Shown here: positions 1 to 5,946 of the stretch, one piece after another | Position numbering within the stretch: position 1 is the stretch's first letter | Layout: every line of letters begins with the position of its first letter | From: an uncultured Kouleothrix sp. | GTDB lineage: Bacteria; Chloroflexota; Chloroflexia; Chloroflexales; Roseiflexaceae | DNA: 7,609 bases | NCBI GenBank assembly: GCA_937858455.1 | Contig: CALLYN010000007.1 | Span: 1 to 7,609, forward strand | Direction of reading: 5' to 3' | The notes under the pieces: model-generated | What the model was told of the DNA's origin: nothing | The model's database searches: none | Seen by the model: only the letters and a program-made list of their open reading frames with translations | Position numbers and translations under genes: made by a program

Positions 1-626
1 AGGAAGGCCATCGGGCTCGGGGTGTGGGTCAGGGTGGCCAGGCCCGCAAGCGTCAGGCTGGCGATGAGCAGGCCGCTGGCGATGCCCACTGATTCGCGGA
101 CGTAGTAGTGCTTGATGCGCTCGCCGTTCGGCTCACGGCCATACTCCTCGCGGAACGCCACCACGAGCCAGGGCGCCGTGGTCAGGAACGGCTTCTCCCA
201 GGTGGTGCCGAGCGGGGCCAGCGCGGCCAGCCACTCCAGCTGGGCAAGCGGCTCCAGGCCGCGCACCAGCGCCTGCAGCGGCTCGCTCAATCCCTCCAGG
301 CGCGGCGCGACGAGGGCCGCGACGGCCTGCTGATAGCGCTCGATCGCCTTGCTGGTTTCGCGCCCGGCCGCGATCTGCTGCTCGGCCTCGGCCAGCGCGG
401 CTGCGCGCTGCTCGGCCAGCGTCTTGTACTCGCCCTGCGCCGCCAGCTGCTGCTCGCGCTCGGCGGCCGCCTGGGCCTCCTGGGCGCGCTTTTCGGTGCG
501 GTACTTTGCGGCCTCGGCGCGCGCCTCTTTCAGCTCGCGCTCCAGCACGGCGAGCCGGGCGATATCAGCCTCCGGGGCTGGTGCGGGGGTGGCGGTCGGC
601 TCCTGGCCGTCCGGCGTCGTGGTCAT
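1..626 (-). CDS. Chimeric ORF: phage scaffold-like coiled coil fused to a nitroreductase-family segment (3' end beyond window)
   Basis: The ATG at 626 has AGGAG eight bases upstream, and 208 codons are open to the window edge. Residues 1-20 are a Pro/Thr/Ala-rich leader. Residues 21-100 form a charged Ala/Glu/Gln/Arg coiled coil (for example [20 protein letters not shown]), of the kind found in phage scaffold and DUF4355-like minor head proteins. Its place after the portal gene fits that role. Residues 111-133 ([20 protein letters not shown]) still suit a scaffold protein. From about residue 131 the sequence is nitroreductase-like: [26 protein letters not shown], then [14 protein letters not shown] and [13 protein letters not shown], the FMN-binding core typical of nitroreductase and iodotyrosine-deiodinase relatives. 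I checked the frame codon by codon across the join and found no stop or frameshift. A fused scaffold-flavoenzyme would be very odd. A deletion join or an assembly chimera is more likely. Both family assignments are from memory of motifs, the second with high confidence. Confidence 0.85.
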   Translation of the reverse strand, partial: MTTTPDGQEPTATPAPAPEADIARLAVLERELKEARAEAAKYRTEKRAQEAQAAAEREQQLAAQGEYKTLAEQRAAALAEAEQQIAAGRETSKAIERYQQAVAALVAPRLEGLSEPLQALVRGLEPLAQLEWLAALAPLGTTWEKPFLTTAPWLVVAFREEYGREPNGERIKHYYVRESVGIASGLLIASLTLAGLATLTHTPSPMAF

Positions 627-658
627 GGCGAACGCTCCTGGCGTGCGACAATACAAAA

Positions 659-687
659 CGGCCCAGCTCCCGATCGGGAGTGGGCCG
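659..687 (-). terminator. Strong intrinsic-type hairpin in the leader of the scaffold-like gene
   Basis: On the minus strand a seven-pair outer stem (CGGCCCA with TGGGCCG) surrounds an inner stem CTCCC-GATC-GGGAG with one bulged base, followed directly by TTTTGTATTGT. This is a textbook Rho-independent terminator reading towards the scaffold-like gene. It lies between promoter P3 and the start codon, so it could end the terminase-portal transcript, attenuate P3, or both. Just upstream, GCCAC-CCT-GTGGC (691-703) forms a small hairpin, and GTGGCC/GGCC(C)AC could pair across it in competition with the terminator arm. Confidence 0.75.
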
Positions 688-731
688 GCGGCCACAGGGT
701 GGCTCGCGGGAACACGTATCACGTTACGACT

Positions 732-740
732 AGTATAGCA
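732..740 (-). promoter_or_regulatory. Promoter P3, extended -10 (TGCTATACT)
   Basis: The minus strand reads TGTGCTATACTAG, with the -10 hexamer TATACT at 737-732 and the extending TG at 740-739. No convincing -35 lies at normal spacing, so it depends on the extended -10. The expected start is near 725. It lies just after the stop of the small acidic protein and about 100 bases before the scaffold-like start. The 11-mer AGTATAGCACA on the plus strand is identical to that at P1, and CTAGTATAGCA is identical to that at P2. Confidence 0.6.
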
Positions 741-746
741 CAGGGA

Positions 747-956
747 TCAAGGGCGCGCCGGGCGCTCGCTGCGCACCTCCGTCGTTCCGTCAATGCGCAC
801 GCCGACGGCGCGCAGATCGCGCTCCAGCATGGCGACCACCTGCAAGAGCAGACGGCGCATCAGCAGCTTCTGCGCGATCGTTAGCACGCTTTCCCGCCCT
901 TCTTCGACGTCTTTTTCTTCGGCGCCCTCGATGTCTTCGGTGCCATGGATGATCAC
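747..956 (-). CDS. Small acidic hypothetical protein after the portal gene (69 aa)
   Basis: This frame starts at a GTG overlapping the portal stop (GTGA) and ends just before P3. The portal's final codons supply a purine-rich GGAAGGGGGG just upstream, closer than ideal. The N-terminus is very acidic (GTEDIEGAEEKDVEEG). Residues 24-50 form a likely helix (LTIAQKLLMRRLLLQVVAML), and the tail is Arg/Pro-rich. I do not recognise a family. A small head-module protein at this place is common in SPP1-like phages, but the role is unknown. An alternative start is the GTG at 887, which would give a 46-residue protein and leave room for a 21-codon Lys-rich frame (ATG at 940, beginning MAPKTSRAPKKK) whose TAA stop overlaps that GTG. 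Confidence 0.55.
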   Translation of the reverse strand: MIIHGTEDIEGAEEKDVEEGRESVLTIAQKLLMRRLLLQVVAMLERDLRAVGVRIDGTTEVRSERPARP

Positions 957-2311
957 CCCCCTTCCGGCTGCATGCGTGTCTGCGGATCTCCCGGCGGCGC
1001 GGCGGCGCTCACCGGCGGCGTGTCGCGCAGGCGCTGCTGCCGCAGGCGTGCCTGCACATCCTCGTAGTCATAGCCGAGTTCGGTGGTCAGCGTCTCATCA
1101 TCCACCAGGCCGCTCGCCCGCTTCTGCGTCACCGCCTGAATCTGCGCCAGCTCGTCGGCCGGCAGTGGATCCGGCCAGGTGAACGACGTTTCGACCGGGC
1201 CGAAGCCGCCGATCGCGGCGAGCAGCTGATTCACGCGATTGATGAGGCCGCCGTACATGATGCGCTTCGTGTTGTTCTTGTGCAGCAGATCCATATAGAG
1301 CACGCGCAGCCCAAAGTTAGTGAGCTGGCCCAGCCGCGCCTCGGTGCTGATGTCGGGCATCTGCGCGCCCGCAAAGATCGCGGCGCGGGTGTCGATTGCG
1401 TGCTGGCGCGCCGCGTCGAGCGCATCGGCGGAGAGCTCCAGGCGCTCAACCCTGGCGGTGGCAGGCAAATCGCCCCAGATATGCTCCCCGCCGCGGCGCA
1501 GCCCCTTCGCGGAGGCCCCAAACAGCACATCCTGCGGATCGGGGAACAGGCGCAGCGTCTTGCGCGTGCTGCTCGCGCTCAGGTTGAGCGCATCCATCAG
1601 ATCGGTATCTTCCAGGTCGCTATAGCCGTAGGGGCAGTTGGCGCGCGGCCAGTTCTTGCAGGCGAGGATCGGCGGCAGCGCATAGGGCCACGCGATTGGC
1701 CCGCCGACCGGGGTATAGCTGCGCGCGCCGCCCGCCGCGCGGTAGGTCGTGATCTGCCACGTCGCTGAGCCGCGCGGGCCGGTGCGCTCGGTGATTTCGG
1801 CGTAGTGAACCGGCACGCCGCGATCGTCGGCGCAGTACTTGACCACGAAGCACCACACATCGTCGCTGTCGTCGGGCGCGCTGAACAGGCGCAGATCGAC
1901 GGGGTTCAGGTTGATGAGCCGGATCGTCCCATCCGGCTGCGGCGCGACCTTGATCGCCGCCACGCCGGTGATAAAGCCGTTCTGGGCAACCTCATGCAGC
2001 AGCGTCATTTTGGCGTTCGCGTCCCAGATGCCGCGCACATACGCCTCGGCCGGGGTGGTGGTCGCGTCGGTCTCATCAAACTGCCACGTCAGCTCATTGC
2101 CGAGCAGAAATGCGATGCCGCGGTTCACGATGGTGCGCGCGAGATTGATACGGGTGTTGTCGTTTGGTTCGCCCGGCAGCACCTGGAGCATGTCCGGGTG
2201 GCGGCCTTCGTAATAGTCCCAGCCGCGCTTCATCGTGGTGAGGCGATCGAAGTCATCTGCAAACATGCGATCGGCGTGCATGCGCGCGGTGATCGTGCGG
2301 ATGTAGTTCAT
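953..2311 (-). CDS. Phage portal protein, SPP1 gp6-like family
   Basis: The 452-aa product is of normal length for SPP1 gp6-type portals, the dodecameric ring at one capsid vertex through which DNA enters and leaves. Landmarks are YYEGRHP at 33-39, NDNTRINLARTIVNRG at about 50-65 followed by AFLLGNE, a central beta-rich part with LNPVDLRLF (about 135-143), the conserved helix region from LTNFGLRVLYMD at about 330 to NNTKRIMYG at about 354, and a C-terminal FTWPDPLPAD...GLVDDETLTTELG that is usual for this family. The last 25 residues are Pro/Ala-rich and probably disordered. The ATG at 2311 overlaps the terL stop in ATGA, which implies translational coupling. Family membership is a judgement from motif pattern and position, and is strong. 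Confidence 0.93.
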   Translation of the reverse strand: MNYIRTITARMHADRMFADDFDRLTTMKRGWDYYEGRHPDMLQVLPGEPNDNTRINLARTIVNRGIAFLLGNELTWQFDETDATTTPAEAYVRGIWDANAKMTLLHEVAQNGFITGVAAIKVAPQPDGTIRLINLNPVDLRLFSAPDDSDDVWCFVVKYCADDRGVPVHYAEITERTGPRGSATWQITTYRAAGGARSYTPVGGPIAWPYALPPILACKNWPRANCPYGYSDLEDTDLMDALNLSASSTRKTLRLFPDPQDVLFGASAKGLRRGGEHIWGDLPATARVERLELSADALDAARQHAIDTRAAIFAGAQMPDISTEARLGQLTNFGLRVLYMDLLHKNNTKRIMYGGLINRVNQLLAAIGGFGPVETSFTWPDPLPADELAQIQAVTQKRASGLVDDETLTTELGYDYEDVQARLRQQRLRDTPPVSAAAPPGDPQTRMQPEGG

Positions 2312-4044
2312 ATCTGGCGTATCCCCTTCCCGGCGATATAGACCAATCGCGCATCGTCACTGGCGCCCCGAAGCGGGTTGCGGGTCATGGTTGGTGTCGC
2401 TGGCGCAAACACATAATCTGGCGCACAGGCTAGCGCGCAGCCGTCGCCGTCATCAGGTGAGCGGTGGAACGTGGCGCGGAATTCGTTTTTGGATCGCAGT
2501 TTTTTCACGTCCTTTTTGACGTCTGCTGGCCCAGCCTTGACCCACGTATAGGTGCGCGCGCAGAGATCCGTCTCGAGCGCGGCGGGCACATCCACGAGTG
2601 CCGCCGCGCGCAGCACCTCGGCCGTATGCCCATACATTTCGCTTGCCAGATCGGCATAGGCTTCCTGGTCGTACGCGGTCGCATTAAAATGCACCTCGTA
2701 TACGTGGAAATCAGCGAACATCCTATGGAGATCAAGATCATCGATCAGGCCATCAATAATGCCAGCCCCAAACCCGCCGCCACCGTCAACACGCACATGC
2801 ACACTCGTGACCCCAGCGGCCGCGAGTCGCGCGCAATCGTCACGAATGGCCCGCAGATAGTCCCCCGTGCGCTGCTGGGGAAAGGCCGCCACCCGGTGTA
2901 TCACATCACCCCAACGACGGTAGAGCGTCCCAATGTCATCCCCGAAGCGCGCCACATCCACACCGAAGCGCGCCCAGTTCGGTCGCTCGGCCGGTGCCGG
3001 ACGCCGTGTCGCGGCATCATAGCGCCCGGTCGGAATGAGTGTATCAATCGCGCGGTTTGCCGGCGCCATGCCCAGCACGCGAAACAGAAATTCCGCATCG
3101 GGCGCATAGATCACGCCCGGTCGCCAGGGCAGCTCAAACGTATGGCGGTCGGGGTCGTGCTGCGCCACCACCTCGCAGTGCTGTGTGGTACCATCATCGA
3201 TCATCGACTCAACGTAGGCACGGCGCACGGCGCCCGGCACCACCTCGCGCCCCTGCAGGACGTTTGGATGATAGACGCAGCTAATGCGGAAGTTGGCGAC
3301 GTTTGCGCCTTCGCGCGAGCGATAGAAGCGGCTGACGCGGGTGCGCGGGTTGGCCAGCATCAGGACAATCGAGAGGCCGCCCGAGGTCATTGACTTCACT
3401 GCATCAAACACGTAATCGGCGATTCCCTCAGCCTCATCCAGCACGAAGAGCAGGTAGGGGCCGTGCTGGCCCTGTGCGCGCTCGCTCCCTTGCCCGCCGG
3501 CGTTCGATGTCGCGCGACCTTTGGCGAAATGGTTGTCGGCGACGCGTAGCTCGAGATCGAGCACACGCCCAGGCAGGCCTTTGCCGCGCCGGTCGGCCTT
3601 CACCTCTTTCCACAGCAGATCGTGGATCTGCTCATAGGTCGGCGCGAAGGTATAGCAGATCGCCGGCGGAAAGCAGTCGAAGAAGTGATTCACAATCCCA
3701 CTAGCAAGCTTGGTCTTGCCCACGGTATGCCCAGCCTCGATCCGGATGATGTTTTTGCACGGCGCCTCGGGGTGTATAAGCTGGGAGCGCAGTGCCTCGG
3801 TGTAGGCGCCGAGCACGTCGACCTGGCCGGGGTGCTGGCCGTCGCCGGCCCACGGCCGCCAGCCGAGCCGCTCGACAATGTAGCGCTCCGGATCAAGCTG
3901 GTAGATCGCGAAAGGCGAGACGCCATGGGCGCGCCGCCGGCGCTCAATCTCCGCTGCCGCCCGCACCTGGAGCGGCGTTTTGCTTTGATTTTCGGAGAAC
4001 CCGAACAAGTGGCACTCCCGCGGCCAGCTCTTCCAGCTGCGCAT
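2308..4044 (-). CDS. terL: Terminase large subunit (ATPase and nuclease)
   Basis: This is the DNA-packaging motor and headful nuclease. Numbered from the ATG at 4044, the ATPase domain has Walker A A-GHTV-GKT (104-111), Walker B LLFVLDEAE with D203/E204, and a coupling-type LMLAN at 228-232. The RNase H-fold nuclease domain shows its acidic residues at GVDVARFGDD (D363), VRVDGGGGFG (D420) and SPDDGDGCALA (about D532-D534). All catalytic residues I would expect are present, so it appears functional. The ATG at 4044 lies 101 bases inside terS and has no visible ribosome site. A TTG at 4008, preceded by GGGAG at six bases, is an attractive alternative start that would remove 12 residues without touching a domain. 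The stop overlaps the portal start. Confidence 0.95.
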   Translation of the reverse strand: MRSWKSWPRECHLFGFSENQSKTPLQVRAAAEIERRRRAHGVSPFAIYQLDPERYIVERLGWRPWAGDGQHPGQVDVLGAYTEALRSQLIHPEAPCKNIIRIEAGHTVGKTKLASGIVNHFFDCFPPAICYTFAPTYEQIHDLLWKEVKADRRGKGLPGRVLDLELRVADNHFAKGRATSNAGGQGSERAQGQHGPYLLFVLDEAEGIADYVFDAVKSMTSGGLSIVLMLANPRTRVSRFYRSREGANVANFRISCVYHPNVLQGREVVPGAVRRAYVESMIDDGTTQHCEVVAQHDPDRHTFELPWRPGVIYAPDAEFLFRVLGMAPANRAIDTLIPTGRYDAATRRPAPAERPNWARFGVDVARFGDDIGTLYRRWGDVIHRVAAFPQQRTGDYLRAIRDDCARLAAAGVTSVHVRVDGGGGFGAGIIDGLIDDLDLHRMFADFHVYEVHFNATAYDQEAYADLASEMYGHTAEVLRAAALVDVPAALETDLCARTYTWVKAGPADVKKDVKKLRSKNEFRATFHRSPDDGDGCALACAPDYVFAPATPTMTRNPLRGASDDARLVYIAGKGIRQI

Positions 4045-4639
4045 CGCTTAATGTCGATAGATCGACATTCATATGCGTATCACTGAACAATCCGTGGTTG
4101 CGGCCGAGCAACTGCAGCGCGGCCTGCGCATCGTAGAGTTCGATCGAGACTTTGCCCTTCTCATCCAGCGTGTATTTCTTGATCAGCCCCAGCTTGCCGC
4201 GCTGCCCAGCCTGCAGCAGGTCAAGCCGCGCCGTCGCCCGTTTGACCGTCGCGGTCTGGAGGATATGATCGGTCGGTCGTACGTTTTCTTGACGGGCGAG
4301 CTGCATCACTGCGTCGGCAAGGTCGCTTTCACCGTCGGCGGTGGTGGGGATACGCATTAGCGACCAGGTGAGCGTGATCTCCTCTTCGTCAACGCGCAGA
4401 AAATCGTGCATTGAGCCGCGCGCGTGCTCGGTCAGGCGCGTCAGCACTTCGTCCGCGCCCATCTTCAGCTCGCTCAGGCGGGCTTGAATGGCGGCCTGGA
4501 TGTCAGGTTTTGTCAGGTTTTCGGCGCCAATCGCGCGCGCAGTTTTTTCGCTATAGCCGGCGTCGCGCGCGGCCTGGCTGGCGTTCCAGGTGCGCAGATA
4601 GTGCTCGATAAACGCCTGTTGTTTGGTCGTGAGTGCCAC
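3944..4639 (-). CDS. terS: Terminase small subunit (Terminase_2-like)
   Basis: The 231-aa protein recognises phage DNA and hands it to TerL. The N-terminus has the classical helix-turn-helix region of this family: MALTTKQQAFIEHYL, NASQAARDAGYSEKTAR, then ENLTKPDIQAAI (about 41-52). The middle carries LTEHARGSMHDFL and the long helical oligomerisation part. The C-terminus (DLSTLSDAQLEELAAGVPL followed by Lys/Gly/Ala-rich residues) would face the large subunit. The start is the GTG at 4639, one base after the TGA of the small membrane protein, so the two are probably coupled. The direct repeat TGTCAGGTTT twice at 4501-4520 encodes part of the conserved NLTKPD and is not a separate element. Confidence 0.92.
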   Translation of the reverse strand: MALTTKQQAFIEHYLRTWNASQAARDAGYSEKTARAIGAENLTKPDIQAAIQARLSELKMGADEVLTRLTEHARGSMHDFLRVDEEEITLTWSLMRIPTTADGESDLADAVMQLARQENVRPTDHILQTATVKRATARLDLLQAGQRGKLGLIKKYTLDEKGKVSIELYDAQAALQLLGRNHGLFSDTHMNVDLSTLSDAQLEELAAGVPLVRVLRKSKQNAAPGAGGSGD

Positions 4640-4640
4640 G

Positions 4641-4811
4641 TCACACCACCCCGCGCCAGCCCGAGCGCCGATGAGCAGCAGCAGCAGCAGCCAACGCCCG
4701 CCAGGCCAGCCACGCCGCGCCCGCCAGGCCAGCCAGCGGCAGGCCGTAGACCGCCGCGCGGATCAGCAGCGGCCACATGATGCTGTGGTGATCGTCGTGC
4801 TCAGGCTGCAT
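4641..4811 (-). CDS. Small one-span membrane protein (56 aa), possible holin or spanin partner
   Basis: The ATG at 4811 lies 11 bases inside the preceding gene, and the TGA comes one base before terS. Residues 1-10 are polar with clustered Asp/His (MQPEHDDHHS). Residues 13-42 form one hydrophobic Ala/Leu/Gly/Trp segment (IMWPLLIRAAVYGLPLAG and following), then a basic tail HRRSGWRG. Size, single span and place beside the endolysin suit a minor holin or an Rz-like partner, but no family is recognised. The DNA is odd: an 18-bp unit occurs twice (4695-4712 and 4718-4735) with a 23-bp period and so is read in two frames, and an (AGC)6 run lies at 4674-4691 and encodes the alanine run. No strong ribosome site is present, so coupling is likely. 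Confidence 0.6.
   Translation of the reverse strand: MQPEHDDHHSIMWPLLIRAAVYGLPLAGLAGAAWLAWRALAAAAAAHRRSGWRGVV
4695..4735. repeat. 23-bp tandem duplication inside the small membrane protein gene
   Basis: The 18-mer CGCCCGCCAGGCCAGCCA is present exactly at 4695-4712 and 4718-4735. Because the period is not a multiple of three, one copy is read as WLAWRA and the other as LAGLAG, both acceptable within a membrane helix. Confidence 0.85.
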
Positions 4812-5268
4812 CGCGCCGCCCGTGCTGCTGCTGCGCCGCTCGCGTAACCTCAAGCGGCGTGCCGAAATACCACCGATCGGCGTGTGCCGGCGTGGCATCT
4901 CTCGCGCGGTAGGCGTACCACTGTTTGCGCCAGTTCGGGCCAGGGTTCGCGATCCGATAGTGCAGGCAGTACCACGCCTGTACACGTCGGCGGTACACGT
5001 CTATGCCGAACGGATACAGCGTGATGCGCCCGCCGAACAGCGAGATCGGGCACAGTGCGCTATATGCGCCGAATAGGCGCGAGCGGCCAGGGTGCGAGCG
5101 GATCGAGCGCCGGATCTTCTCGATCGGCGCATCCCACCGATACGTGTAGCCACGCGCATCGTGCTGCACGGCCTCGAGGCCGGTGGAAACAACCCATCGC
5201 CGTAGCCGTTTCAGTAGCGGCTGCACATCGTGATACCACCGCTCACCGTTGTAGGTATAGTGCCCCAT
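4801..5268 (-). CDS. Basic, aromatic-rich protein of unknown function (155 aa)
   Basis: I do not recognise a family. I chose the ATG at 5268 because GGAGGT lies seven bases upstream. An ATG two codons earlier (5274) is too close to that site. The start overlaps the stop of the preceding gene (TGATG). The protein is rich in Arg, Tyr and Trp (GERWYHDVQ, NWRKQWYAYRARD, DRWYFGTPLEV) and has a central moderately hydrophobic part (FGAYSALCPISLFGG, about 67-81) that is too short to be a confident membrane span. The last 15 residues are Gln/Arg-rich. It lies between the membrane-anchored lysis candidates and the terminase, inside one operon, so a phage-specific role is likely, but none can be named. 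The very basic charge would also fit nucleic-acid or envelope binding. Confidence 0.7.
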   Translation of the reverse strand: MGHYTYNGERWYHDVQPLLKRLRRWVVSTGLEAVQHDARGYTYRWDAPIEKIRRSIRSHPGRSRLFGAYSALCPISLFGGRITLYPFGIDVYRRRVQAWYCLHYRIANPGPNWRKQWYAYRARDATPAHADRWYFGTPLEVTRAAQQQHGRRDAA

Positions 5269-5636
5269 CACCATAACCTCCACATGATCACGCCGGCAAA
5301 CGCCAGCAGCAGCGCCATACAAAACACGACCGCGCCGATAAACCAGTTAAACAGCCGCTGCCGGCTGGCGCGCAGCACCGCATCATCGCCGAGCATCCGC
5401 GTGATTGCCGCCGCAGCCGCCGCAATCTCACCGATGCGCTTTTCGACCGCATCCACGCGCTGTACGAGCGCGTCAAACTGCCGGCGCAGCTCAAGCAGAT
5501 CCACGCCGATGCGCGTAATCTCGGTGGCGTCGTCGCGCCGCGCGGCAGCGGCGAGCTGCTCTGCATAGGCGTTCGTGCGCTCCAACTCGCGGCGCATCGC
5601 TTCAATCTCCAGCTCGTAGCGGCGGCTATCACTCAT
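5268..5636 (-). CDS. Coiled-coil protein with C-terminal membrane anchor, XhlA-like lysis candidate (122 aa)
   Basis: Residues 5-30 and 45-80 are predicted coiled coil (RYELEIEAMRRELERTNA, LRRQFDALVQRVDAVEKRI), and residues 97-119 are one hydrophobic span (NWFIGAVVFCMALLLAFAGV), leaving only a few residues after it. This plan of soluble heptads followed by a C-terminal anchor is that of the hemolysin XhlA group, which in PBSX-type phages works with a holin and an endolysin. The family assignment is inferred from architecture. The ATG at 5636 overlaps the previous stop by eight bases and has no clear ribosome site, so it probably relies on coupling. Together with the 56-aa membrane protein it could let the signal-less endolysin out of the cell. 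Confidence 0.75.
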   Translation of the reverse strand: MSDSRRYELEIEAMRRELERTNAYAEQLAAAARRDDATEITRIGVDLLELRRQFDALVQRVDAVEKRIGEIAAAAAAITRMLGDDAVLRASRQRLFNWFIGAVVFCMALLLAFAGVIMWRLW

Positions 5637-5946
5637 GATGGTCGTACGGGTCGGCCAGCGGCTGCGCGGCAATCCCCGCCGCCAGCGCGCGCAGCTCGTC
5701 CTGGAGCCGGTGCACCGCCACCATGATCTCGCCCTGCTGCGATGCGAGGGCGCTCACCACGTCGAGCAATTCCCGCCGCCCCTGGCGTTCGGCTTCTAAC
5801 TCGGCGATGAAGGCCGCGAGATCCTTGTGTGTCACGCTTGTGAGCAGCGCCAGCATATCGCGTAGCACGCGCTCATAGGCAGCGCCGAACGTCAGCGACA
5901 TGGCGCGAATGCGCTCCTGCAGATCCTGCGAATCGGCTTGCGTCAC
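5629..5946 (-). CDS. Small soluble coiled-coil protein of unknown function (105 aa)
   Basis: The start is the GTG at 5946, which overlaps the endolysin stop in GTGA and has AGGTGA four bases upstream. The longer open frame reaching back to 6120 is only the shadow of the endolysin. The product is almost wholly helical: ADSQDLQERIRAMSLTFG, then KDLAAFIAELEAERQGRREL and EIMVAVHRLQDELRALAAG, with a short disordered acidic/His end DPYDHHE. There is no signal peptide or membrane span. Its partner may be the next gene product, which has a similar helical part. No family is recognised. Confidence 0.7.
   Translation of the reverse strand: MTQADSQDLQERIRAMSLTFGAAYERVLRDMLALLTSVTHKDLAAFIAELEAERQGRRELLDVVSALASQQGEIMVAVHRLQDELRALAAGIAAQPLADPYDHHE

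Larger units (their letters stand above)
627..746 (-). other. Intergenic leader between the portal operon and the scaffold-like gene
   Basis: This 120-base gap holds P3, the small hairpin at 691-703, the strong terminator at 659-687 and the 11-mer shared with the P1 leader. I see no coding potential of phage type here. Confidence 0.6.

Noticed and set aside
108..884. 258-aa plus-strand frame across the scaffold-like gene and leader
   Set aside because: It crosses the P3 promoter and terminator, has low-complexity Arg/Leu composition, and lies opposite a supported gene.
1280..3393. Long plus-strand open frames opposite the portal and large terminase genes (1280-1768, 1805-2341, 2464-3393)
   Set aside because: They mirror the codon structure of well supported minus-strand genes, show no family motif, and are expected in GC-rich DNA.
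4501..4520. Perfect 10-bp tandem repeat
   Set aside because: It encodes part of the conserved AENLTKPDI of the small terminase, so protein constraint and chance explain it.
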